Part shown: positions 18,942-27,033 of the stretch, piece after piece
Position numbering within the stretch: position 1 is the stretch's first letter
How the letters are laid out: each line of letters starts with the position of its first letter
Assembly (NCBI RefSeq): GCF_036174265.1
Contig: NZ_CP108055.1
Span: 4,402,001-4,466,000, forward strand
DNA: 64,000 bases
Reading direction: 5' to 3'
Source of the DNA: Streptomyces sp. NBC_00285
Lineage (GTDB): Bacteria > Actinomycetota > Actinomycetes > Streptomycetales > Streptomycetaceae
The notes under the pieces: generated by a model
The model's input: only the letters and a program-made list of their open reading frames with translations
Told to the model about the DNA's origin: nothing
Databases searched by the model: none
Translations under genes and position numbers: made by a program

Positions 18942-21900
18942 ATGCAGATCCGGCTGACCGTCGTAGACCCGCTGGGCCCGCCCGACCGCGCCCGGAGCCG
19001 CGCCACGAGCTGCGACGTGCTGGTCACGGCTCCCGTCGGCACAGCGCTGGCCGCGGTGGCGGCGGCACTCGCCTCGGCGGTCCCGGGGGACGGGAACACC
19101 TCCCGCGCGAGCGAGGCCGAGCGCGGCGGAGGCCCGGTCGTGCTGTACGCGGACGGCGAGCGCCTCGACACCCAGCGCGCCACTCTGGGCGAGCCCCCGC
19201 TGGTCGACGGTGCCGTGCTGTCCCTGGGCGCCCCCGCGGCCCCCGAACCCCACCCCGAGCTCGACGACGCCCCGACCCAGCTCCATGTGGTCGCCGGCCC
19301 CGACGCCGGCGGCGTCCACCTGCTGCACGGCGGCCAGATCCACATCGGCCGCTCCGCCGACGCCGACGTCCCGCTGGACGACCCCGACGTCTCCCGCCTG
19401 CACTGCGCGGTCACGGTCGCCGGCGACGGCCGCGTCTCGGTGGCCGACCTCACCTCCACCAACGGCACGCTCCTGGACGGCACCCGCGTGGGCACCCGCC
19501 CGGTGCGGTTCCCTCCGGGGGCACTCCTGAGGATCGGCGAGTCGGTACTCCGGCTGGCGCCGAGCGGGGGCTCCCGGCTGGGGACGGAACCGGACGGCGA
19601 GGGGCACGTGCGGGTGGCTCCCGGCGACGCCCGGGAAACCGAGCGAGACGGACAGGAACAGGGGCGCGCGGCGCGGGGAAGCACGGGGGAGAGCGGCGAG
19701 GCCCGCTACGCGCCGGGCGCGGGCCGGGGACGCAGGGTGTCGGGAGGCGCTTCGGGAGGAACCGGGGCCGGTGGCCGGACCACGTCGGCGTCGACCTCCG
19801 GGTCGGGGTCGGGGTCGGCCGGGGATGCCGGGGCGGGACCGGGAGCCGGGGCGACCTCAGGCTCCGGATCGGACTCAAGCGCCCGGTCGGGTTCGGGCGC
19901 GGTGTCGGGCAACGGGTCGGGCTCGGGAACCGGGTCGGCCAGGTATGCCGGATCGGGATCGGGAGCCGGGTGGGCCGCAGGAGCGGGGGCTGCCTCAGGC
20001 TCCGGATCGAGCCCGGGCACCGGATCCGCCTCCGATGCCGGGACGACCCCGGGCTCCGGCTCGGCACGCGTGCGTGGGGCCCGTGACGGCGGCGTCGTGC
20101 CGCCCCCGCCGCCCGCCGACCGGACTCACCACACGTACGGCTCGGCCGGCTGGGGCGCGTCCGGTGGGGATCCCGGGATCGCGGGAGAACAGGGACACCG
20201 TCCCGTCGGATCGCCGGTCGTCGTACCGGGGCAGGGCGGTGCGCCCCGGATCGAGAACCGGGGCGCGACCGGAGTAGCCGCTGACGTCGGCGAAAGCGGG
20301 CGCGGTGCGAACGGGACGGCCACCGGCGACGGACGTCCGGACCGCGGGCGCGGCACTGGCCCTGTCGGGGACACACACGGCGGCCGGTCCGGGATCGGCT
20401 CCTTCGATGCACCCCGCACACCTGCCACGCCTTCGCCGTCCGTGGCCCACCAGGACCCGCCCTCCGCTCCCGACGCCGGAGCCCCGGACGCCCCCGGAAC
20501 CGGCCGCCGCAAAGGCACTCCCCTGCGCGGAACCGACGTACCGCAGGGTGTGCGGCGACGCGGAGGGCTGTCCGCGTGGGCGCGGCGGCTGACCGGGGGA
20601 CGGGGCGAGCAGGAGGCTGCCGAGCGCGAGGTCGACGACGAGAAGCCGGCGCCCCCGGCCCCGGCTCCGCCGACCACCACGGCCCAGATGCCCGAGGCCT
20701 GGCCGGACCCCGCGGCTCTGCTGCTGACAGCGCTGGGTCCGGGCGCACGCCTGTGGGAGCGCGGACCGGGGCACCCCGAGGCGCTCACCGTGCGGCTCGG
20801 CACCGCCGACCGCGCGGCACCCGACGGGACGGGCCTGTTGCCGGCCGTTCCGGTCACCGCGGATCTGCGCGAGGCCGGGGCGCTGGGTCTCGCCGGTCCC
20901 CGCGCGCGTCTGGCGGGGCTGGCCCGCGCGGTGGTGGCCCAACTCGCCGCCCTGCACGCGCCCGAGACCCTGGAGATCGTCCTGATCAGCGCGGACCGCT
21001 CCCGCCCCGCGCAGGAACGCACCGCCGAGTGGTCCTGGCTGGGCTGGCTCCCGCATGTCCGTCCGGGCCACGGCCAGGACTGCCGTCTCCTCCTGGCCCA
21101 CGACCGCGAACAGGCCGCGGCCCGCACCGACGAACTCCTCCGGCGCCTGGACGACCACCTGACCGACGCGGAGTCCGCACCGGCCCGCAGGACGATCCCG
21201 GCGGCCCGCACCGCCGCCACGCAGGACCACCTCCAAAGGGACGCCGCCCGTCGCCCCTCCTGGGCCCGGGAAGAGGCCGAGGACGTGAAGAGCGGCGGTT
21301 TCCCGGGGCCGTACACCGTGGTCGTCGTGGACGGCGACCCCGGTGGCGCGGACCTGCGCAAGGCGGTGGCACGGCTGGCGGCGGAGGGTCCCCTGGCCGG
21401 CATCCACGTCGTGTGCCTGGCCGAGACCGCCCCGGCCTCACCGGCATCCCCCGTGACGGACACATACGAAGCGGCGTGTGCGGCGGCCCCGACGTTTCGC
21501 GAGTGCGGTGCGGTCGGCCTGCTCAGCGGGGACGTGGCGACGGCACTGCGGCTGATGCGGGTGGCACGGGCGGGAGTTCCCGCGAACACGGGCGCCGGTG
21601 ACGGCGGGTCCACGAGTGCGAGCGAGGACGCGGAGGCGTACGGCGGCGGACCGGACACGGAGGCATCGCGCCCCCGCCCCCGCCCCCGGCCTTCCGGTTC
21701 GGAGACCACCCACACCGTGCCCCGCCCCACGGCGGCCGCCTCCCCCGCCGACGTGTCCCGCAACACCGCCGACGCCGGGCACCCCGCCCCCACTCCCGTC
21801 GGCCACGGCACGGTGGCCGCCGTGGACGCCGTCTCCGCGGCCTGGGCCGAGCGGTTCGCGCGGGCACTCGCGCCGTTGCGCACGGACGGGGCCGCCGACG

Positions 21901-23093
21901 GGCGGCACGCGCGCGTGTCGTCGCCGTTGCCCCGCGCGGCGCGGCTGCTGGACGAGTTGGGGCTGGCCAGGGCCACCCCGCCGTCGCTGATGACGCGCTG
22001 GGCGGACGCGGCCGACGACCCGGAGTCGCTGGGCGGGCGTGCCTGGGCTGTGCTCGGGGCCGGCCCGCGCGGCCCGGTCTGCGCCGACCTGGTGGCCGAG
22101 GGCCCGCATCTGCTGATCGAGGGCCCCGCGGGCAGCGGCCGTACGGAACTGCTGCGAGCTGTCGTCGCCTCGCTGGCGGCGGCCGAGCGCCCGGACCGCC
22201 TCAGTGTCGTCCTGGTCGACGGCCGGGACAGCGTGGGCGCGGCCGGCGGCCACGGCGAGGGCCTGCGCGTGTGCACGGACCTGCCGCATGTGACCACCCA
22301 CCTCACCGCCAACGACCCGGTCCGCATGCGGGAGTTCGCCCAGTCCCTGAGCGCCGAGCTGAAGCGGCGCGCGGAGCTGCTGGGCCGCTCCGACTTCGCG
22401 GAGTGGCACACCGGCCGGGAGCTGTCGGGCCGGCTGGTCGCCCAGCGCTCGGCGTCCCCTGGCACGGCCGGCTCCACGCGCACCTTCGGCGACCCGGCCA
22501 CCGGTGACCTCGACTCCCCACCCACCTCGACGATCCGGCTGCGTCCGGCGGCGGCCCGCCGGCAGACGGAGGCGGCACCCCCGCTACCCCGCCTGGTGGT
22601 GGTCGTGGACGACCTGGACGCCCTGGTGTCGCCGCCCCTCGGTTCCCCCGGCAGGCCGGCCGCGGGCTCGGTCATACGCGCACTGGAGGCGGTGGCCCGC
22701 GAGGGTGAGCGTCTGGGCGTCCACCTGGTGGCCGCGACGGGCCCGGACGGCCGTACGGCGGAGTCGGAACCGGCCCGCCGGGCCACGCTCCGCGTCACCC
22801 TGGACTCCCCGGCCACGGGCCCGGACGAACCGTCCCCAGGTCGCGGCCGTCTGACCTCGTCCGACGGCCGGGTCACCGCCTTCCAGGCGGGCCGGGTCAC
22901 GGGCCGTATCCCCCGTACAGCGACCCTGCGCCCCACGGTCGTCCCCCTGGAGTGGGAACGCATGGGGGACCCCCCGGCGCGCCGCCCGGTCCGGGAGCTG
23001 GGCAACGGCCCGACGGATCTTGCACTGCTCGCCAGCGCATTGGAACGGGCGGCGAGGGAAGTCGCAGCGACAGAGGTGCCGTCACTGCTCTAG
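18942..23093 (+). CDS. FHA-domain FtsK/EssC-like ATPase
   Basis: 1383 residues. The N-terminus (about 1-90) resembles the first FHA-like domain of EssC/YukB proteins. A canonical FHA domain follows at about 118-195 (IHIGRSADADV, SRLHC, TSTNGTLLDG). Next come a Ser/Gly/Ala repeat-rich spacer (about 265-395) and a Pro-rich region. The first FtsK-type module (about 583-690) has a degenerate P-loop (GLAGPRARLAG). The second (about 1030-1300) has a clear Walker A (GPAGSGRTELL, about 1062) and Walker B (LVVVVDDLDAL, about 1220). No membrane helix is visible, unlike EssC/EccC of type VII secretion. Divergent transcription from the kinase gene pkaA suggests phospho-dependent recruitment. The ATG at 18942 (MQIRLTVVD) follows AGAAGGGA. 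The actual substrate is unknown. Confidence 0.82.
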   Translation: MQIRLTVVDPLGPPDRARSRATSCDVLVTAPVGTALAAVAAALASAVPGDGNTSRASEAERGGGPVVLYADGERLDTQRATLGEPPLVDGAVLSLGAPAAPEPHPELDDAPTQLHVVAGPDAGGVHLLHGGQIHIGRSADADVPLDDPDVSRLHCAVTVAGDGRVSVADLTSTNGTLLDGTRVGTRPVRFPPGALLRIGESVLRLAPSGGSRLGTEPDGEGHVRVAPGDARETERDGQEQGRAARGSTGESGEARYAPGAGRGRRVSGGASGGTGAGGRTTSASTSGSGSGSAGDAGAGPGAGATSGSGSDSSARSGSGAVSGNGSGSGTGSARYAGSGSGAGWAAGAGAASGSGSSPGTGSASDAGTTPGSGSARVRGARDGGVVPPPPPADRTHHTYGSAGWGASGGDPGIAGEQGHRPVGSPVVVPGQGGAPRIENRGATGVAADVGESGRGANGTATGDGRPDRGRGTGPVGDTHGGRSGIGSFDAPRTPATPSPSVAHQDPPSAPDAGAPDAPGTGRRKGTPLRGTDVPQGVRRRGGLSAWARRLTGGRGEQEAAEREVDDEKPAPPAPAPPTTTAQMPEAWPDPAALLLTALGPGARLWERGPGHPEALTVRLGTADRAAPDGTGLLPAVPVTADLREAGALGLAGPRARLAGLARAVVAQLAALHAPETLEIVLISADRSRPAQERTAEWSWLGWLPHVRPGHGQDCRLLLAHDREQAAARTDELLRRLDDHLTDAESAPARRTIPAARTAATQDHLQRDAARRPSWAREEAEDVKSGGFPGPYTVVVVDGDPGGADLRKAVARLAAEGPLAGIHVVCLAETAPASPASPVTDTYEAACAAAPTFRECGAVGLLSGDVATALRLMRVARAGVPANTGAGDGGSTSASEDAEAYGGGPDTEASRPRPRPRPSGSETTHTVPRPTAAASPADVSRNTADAGHPAPTPVGHGTVAAVDAVSAAWAERFARALAPLRTDGAADGRHARVSSPLPRAARLLDELGLARATPPSLMTRWADAADDPESLGGRAWAVLGAGPRGPVCADLVAEGPHLLIEGPAGSGRTELLRAVVASLAAAERPDRLSVVLVDGRDSVGAAGGHGEGLRVCTDLPHVTTHLTANDPVRMREFAQSLSAELKRRAELLGRSDFAEWHTGRELSGRLVAQRSASPGTAGSTRTFGDPATGDLDSPPTSTIRLRPAAARRQTEAAPPLPRLVVVVDDLDALVSPPLGSPGRPAAGSVIRALEAVAREGERLGVHLVAATGPDGRTAESEPARRATLRVTLDSPATGPDEPSPGRGRLTSSDGRVTAFQAGRVTGRIPRTATLRPTVVPLEWERMGDPPARRPVRELGNGPTDLALLASALERAAREVAATEVPSLL

Positions 23094-23269
23094 CCGAAAT
23101 CGGCAGTACCTCCCAAGTCGCGCGCCACAACGCCCCCGCACTGGTCACGAGGCAGCAACGATCTCCTGCTTGACAGCGGACGCGCACTTGCCGACCCCGT
23201 TCTCCCGGCGTAGACCAGTTCGCACGGGACACCCTCAACGTTCGACGAGGAACGAGGAACGGGGACGTG

Positions 23270-24640
23270 ATGCGCAGCACGAGCAGCACAAACCGAAAGC
23301 CCAGGGCAGCGAAAACCGCGGCCGCCGCCCTCGCGACGGCCCTCGCCCTCTCACTCACCGCATGCGGCGGTGGCGACGACAAGGGCGGCGACACGGGCGC
23401 GACAGGCGCCAAGGAGTCCGGCACCACCGTCACCCTCCCCAAGCTGAACGGCGAGAGTCTGGAAGTCGCCGCCGTCTGGAGCGGCGAGGAGCAGGCCAAC
23501 TTCAAGAAGGTCCTCGCGGAGTTCGAGAAGCGCACCGGCGCCAAGGTGACCTTCGTGCCCGCGCAGGACCCGATCGTCAACTTCCTGGGCTCGAAGGTCG
23601 CGGGCGGCAAGCCGCCGGACGTCGCGATGCTCCCGCAGCCTGGCGCCATCAAGCAGGCCGTGGACAAGAAGTGGGCGAAGCCGCTCGGCGCGGAGGCCAA
23701 GGCCGAGCTCGCGAAGAACTACTCGCAGGGCTGGCAGGACATCGGCAAGGTCGGCGGCACCCAGTACGGCGTCTACTACAAGGCCGCCAACAAGTCCCTG
23801 ATCTGGTACAACGCCAAGGTCTTCGAGAACGCGGGCGCCACCGAGCCGAAGACGTGGGCCGAACTTCTCACCACCGCCCAGACGGTCTACGACTCGGGTG
23901 TGACCCCGTTCTCCGTCGGCGGCGCCGAGGGCTGGACCCTCACCGACTGGTTCGAGAACGTCTATCTCTCGCAGGCCGGCCCGGAGAAGTACGACCAGTT
24001 GGCCAAGCACGAGATCAAGTGGACGGACCCGTCCGTGAAGGACGCGCTGACCACGCTGGCCCAGGTGTGGGGCAAGAAGGACTACATCGCGACCGGCGCG
24101 CTGCAGACGGACTTCCCGGCCTCGGTGACGCAGACGTTCACCGGCGGCGACCAGCCCAAGGCGGCGATGGTCTACGAGGGTGACTTCGCGCAGGTCAACA
24201 TCCAGACGGCCAAGGCGAAGGTCGGCACCGACGCGAAGGTGTTCCCGTTCCCGAAGGTCGGCGACACCGCCCCCGTGGTCTCCGGCGGCGACGCGGCCGT
24301 GATCCTGAAGGACTCCAAGGCGGCGCAGGCCCTGGCGACCTTCCTGGCCTCGCCGGACGCGGCAACGATCCAGGCCAAGCTGGGCGGTTACCTCTCGCCG
24401 AACAAGAGCGTGGACATCTCGGCGTATCCGAACCCGGTGCAGCAGAAGATCGCCAAGGCACTGGTCGGCTCGGGCGACGACTTCCGCTTCGACATGTCCG
24501 ACCAGGCCCCGCAGGCGTTCGGCGGCACGCCCGGCAAGGGCGAGTGGAAGGCGCTGCAGGACTTCCTGACCAACCCGAAGGACATCGCGGGCACGCAGGC
24601 CAAGCTGGAGGCCGACGCGGCGGCCGCCTACGGGAACTGA
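23270..24640 (+). CDS. Sugar ABC transporter substrate-binding lipoprotein
   Basis: 456 residues. A lipoprotein signal ends at the lipobox LSLTAC with G next, so the Cys will be lipidated and the protein held on the outer face of the membrane. The mature part is an extracellular solute-binding protein of the family 1 type (VAAVWSGEEQANFKKVLAEFEKRTG, SLIWYNAKVFENAG, MVYEGDFAQ). It should capture an oligosaccharide or alpha-glucoside and deliver it to the two permeases encoded immediately downstream (4-base gap). ATG at 23270 is preferred; the adjacent GTG at 23267 is possible. No ATPase gene is present in this operon. The actual sugar cannot be read from sequence. Confidence 0.92.
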   Translation: MRSTSSTNRKPRAAKTAAAALATALALSLTACGGGDDKGGDTGATGAKESGTTVTLPKLNGESLEVAAVWSGEEQANFKKVLAEFEKRTGAKVTFVPAQDPIVNFLGSKVAGGKPPDVAMLPQPGAIKQAVDKKWAKPLGAEAKAELAKNYSQGWQDIGKVGGTQYGVYYKAANKSLIWYNAKVFENAGATEPKTWAELLTTAQTVYDSGVTPFSVGGAEGWTLTDWFENVYLSQAGPEKYDQLAKHEIKWTDPSVKDALTTLAQVWGKKDYIATGALQTDFPASVTQTFTGGDQPKAAMVYEGDFAQVNIQTAKAKVGTDAKVFPFPKVGDTAPVVSGGDAAVILKDSKAAQALATFLASPDAATIQAKLGGYLSPNKSVDISAYPNPVQQKIAKALVGSGDDFRFDMSDQAPQAFGGTPGKGEWKALQDFLTNPKDIAGTQAKLEADAAAAYGN

Positions 24641-24644
24641 CGCG

Positions 24645-25988
24645 ATGACGTCGGCCACGGAGGCAGGGGTCCCCCCGACCCCCGCCTCCCCGAAGTCGCG
24701 CAAGAGCGTGACCGGCACGCGCAGGACCGTGGCAGCGCTGTTCCTGCTGCCCGCTCTCGTGCTGCTGGGCGCGCTCGTGGTCTACCCGATCGGGTACTCG
24801 CTGGTCCGCAGCTTCTACAACCAGTCCGGTGACGGCTTCGCCGGTTTCGACAACTACAAGGCGCTGTTCACCGACGACGGCATCCGCACGGCCCTGAAGA
24901 ACAACATCATCTGGGTGGTGTTCGCGCCGACGATCGCCACCGCGCTCGGTCTGGTCTTCGCGGTGCTGACCGAACGGGTGCGCTGGGGAACGGCGTTCAA
25001 GCTGGTCGTCTTCATGCCGATGGCGATCTCGATGCTGGCGGCCGGCATCATCTTCCGGCTGGTCTACGACCAGGACCCGGACAAGGGCTTCGCGAACGCG
25101 GTGGTGGTGGGCGTGCACGACACGTTCGCGCAGTCCTCGGCGTTCCCGAAGGCGCACCCGGGCCGGAACTCGCCGCTGGTCGCGGAGAAGGGCGGCTTCC
25201 TCACCAAGGGCGTGGTCCACACCGGCGGCACGGTCACGCTCCCCCTGGTCGGCGTCGCCCCGGACCAGATGCCCGGCGAGGCGAAGAAGGCCGTACCGCC
25301 GCAGGCCGACCCGGGCCGGATCACCGGCACCACCTGGCAGGACTTCACCCGCGGCAAGGGTGTGGGCACGCTCGGCGGGGTCGACCCGACCGAGCTGGGC
25401 TATCCCGGCATGAAGATCGAGGCGGTCAGGGACGGCAAGGTCGTCGAGACGGTGAAGGCCGGCGACGACGGCACGTTCTCGTTCTCCCCGAAGGCCGACG
25501 GCGCCCAACTGCGGCTCCCGGCAGGCAACTTCAAGGAGGCCTACAACGGCCTCGACTGGCTCGGCCCGTCGCTGGTGACTCCGGCGATCATCGGGTCGTA
25601 CATCTGGATGTGGGCCGGTTTCGCGATGGTGCTGATCGCGGCCGGGCTCGCGGGCATCCCCCGGGAACTCCTGGAGGCGGCCCGGGTCGACGGCGCGAGC
25701 GAGTGGCAGGTCTTCCGCAGGGTCACGGTCCCCCTGCTGGCACCCGTTCTCGCGGTCGTCACCGTGACCCTGATGATCAACGTCCTGAAGATCTTCGACC
25801 TGGTCTTCATCATCGCCCCGGGCTCCTCGCAGGACGACGCGAACGTCCTCGCCCTGGAGCTGTACCGCAAGGGCTTCGCCGAGGACCAGCCGGGCATCGC
25901 GAGCGCCATCTCGGTGTTCCTGCTGCTTCTGGTGATCCCGGTGATGTGGTTCAACATTCGTCGGCTCAGGCGGGAGGTACGGCGATGA
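24645..25988 (+). CDS. Sugar ABC permease (MalF type) with large extracytoplasmic insertion
   Basis: 447 residues, about 150 longer than a typical carbohydrate permease of this class. TM helices lie at about 28-50, 85-108 and 118-140, then after a gap at about 305-330, 355-380 and 410-432. The EAA loop EAARVDGASEWQVFRRVTVP is intact and contacts the ATPase. Between about 143 and 300 is a soluble, Gly/Lys/Asp-rich, beta-strand-like insertion (for example KIEAVRDGKVVETVKAGDDGTF), placed like the P2 loop of MalF. It may help dock the binding lipoprotein. The stop overlaps the next permease start (ATGA). The ATG is 4 bases after the lipoprotein gene. Confidence 0.92.
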   Translation: MTSATEAGVPPTPASPKSRKSVTGTRRTVAALFLLPALVLLGALVVYPIGYSLVRSFYNQSGDGFAGFDNYKALFTDDGIRTALKNNIIWVVFAPTIATALGLVFAVLTERVRWGTAFKLVVFMPMAISMLAAGIIFRLVYDQDPDKGFANAVVVGVHDTFAQSSAFPKAHPGRNSPLVAEKGGFLTKGVVHTGGTVTLPLVGVAPDQMPGEAKKAVPPQADPGRITGTTWQDFTRGKGVGTLGGVDPTELGYPGMKIEAVRDGKVVETVKAGDDGTFSFSPKADGAQLRLPAGNFKEAYNGLDWLGPSLVTPAIIGSYIWMWAGFAMVLIAAGLAGIPRELLEAARVDGASEWQVFRRVTVPLLAPVLAVVTVTLMINVLKIFDLVFIIAPGSSQDDANVLALELYRKGFAEDQPGIASAISVFLLLLVIPVMWFNIRRLRREVRR

Positions 25989-26893
25989 CCACCGAGGCCC
26001 AGAGGCTTCCCGAGACGGCACCGGCCGGCGGGGTGAAGGCGAAGCAGTCGCTCGGCTCACGGCTCGTCGAGCGGGTCAGCGGCGGCTTGATCAGCGTCTT
26101 CCTCGTCATCGTCGCCCTGTTCTGGCTGGTGCCGACGATCGGGCTGATGATCTCCTCGCTGCGCACCCCGGGCGATCTGACGGCGAGCGGCTGGTGGCAG
26201 GTCTTCACCAAGCCCTCCCAGCTCACCTTCGACAGCTACGACAAGCTCCTCCAGAACAGCGACATCACCGGCTCCATCGTCAACACCGTGCTGATCACGG
26301 TCCCGGCGACGGTCCTGGTGATCGTCATCGGTTCGCTCGCGGGCTACGCGTTCGCGTGGATGGAGTTCCCGGGCCGCGACTGGTGGTTCATGGCCGTGGT
26401 CGGGCTGCTGGTGGTGCCGGTGCAGGTGGCGCTGATCCCGATCGCCGAACTCTTCGGCAAGATCGGCCTGTTCGGCAACATCTTCGGGGTGATCCTCTTC
26501 CATACGGGCTTCGGTCTGCCGTTCGCGGTGTTCCTGCTGCGGAACTTCTTCGCGGAGATCCCCCGGGAGCTCCTGGAGGCGGCGAGGCTCGACGGCGCGG
26601 GTGAACTGCGCCTGTTCGTACGGGTGGTGATGCCGCTGGGCGGGCCCGCGATCGCGAGCCTGGGCATCTTCCAGTTCCTGTGGGTGTGGAACGACATGCT
26701 GATCGCCCTGGTGTTCACGGACGCCGACAGCCAGCCGATCACGGTGGCCCTGCAGACCCAGATGCGCGCCTTCGCCGACAACGTCGACGTGCTGGCGCCG
26801 GGCGCGTTCATCTCCATGGTGATCCCGCTGATCGTGTTCTTCGCGTTCCAGCGGCAGTTCGTGACCGGCGTGATGGCGGGCGCCGTCAAGTAG
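25985..26893 (+). CDS. Sugar ABC permease (MalG type)
   Basis: 302 residues with six predicted TM helices, the first at about 36-58 and the last near the C-terminus (ISMVIPLIVFFAF). The EAA motif EAARLDGAGELRLFVRVVMP is present. The GAVK end is near to that of MalG-type proteins. It pairs with the upstream permease to form the channel of the importer. Its ATG overlaps the upstream TGA. A good hairpin follows 20 bases after the stop, ending the operon. The missing ATPase is presumably a shared one encoded elsewhere (MsiK serves this role for several Streptomyces sugar importers). Confidence 0.94.
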   Translation: MTTEAQRLPETAPAGGVKAKQSLGSRLVERVSGGLISVFLVIVALFWLVPTIGLMISSLRTPGDLTASGWWQVFTKPSQLTFDSYDKLLQNSDITGSIVNTVLITVPATVLVIVIGSLAGYAFAWMEFPGRDWWFMAVVGLLVVPVQVALIPIAELFGKIGLFGNIFGVILFHTGFGLPFAVFLLRNFFAEIPRELLEAARLDGAGELRLFVRVVMPLGGPAIASLGIFQFLWVWNDMLIALVFTDADSQPITVALQTQMRAFADNVDVLAPGAFISMVIPLIVFFAFQRQFVTGVMAGAVK

Positions 26894-26913
26894 CCGGTCG
26901 GGCAACCGATTTG

Positions 26914-26943
26914 AAGGGGCGGACCAATAGTGGTCCGCCCCTT
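26914..26943 (+). terminator. Terminator of the sugar ABC operon
   Basis: A 13-base perfect stem (AAGGGGCGGACCA, 26914-26926, with 26931-26943) and ATAG loop lies 20 bases past the last permease stop. Confidence 0.85.
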
Positions 26944-27033
26944 CCCGTTCGCCCGAATGCCGTACGGACCGTAACCAACGGCCTTCATGGGGCGTTCCCG
27001 GGCAGACCGCCCGCGCCGACCCATGGATGTGCC

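Noticed and set aside
20126..23005. Long minus-strand frame inside the FHA/FtsK gene
   Set aside because: Low-complexity Arg/Ser/Pro product; the plus strand has FHA and Walker motifs.
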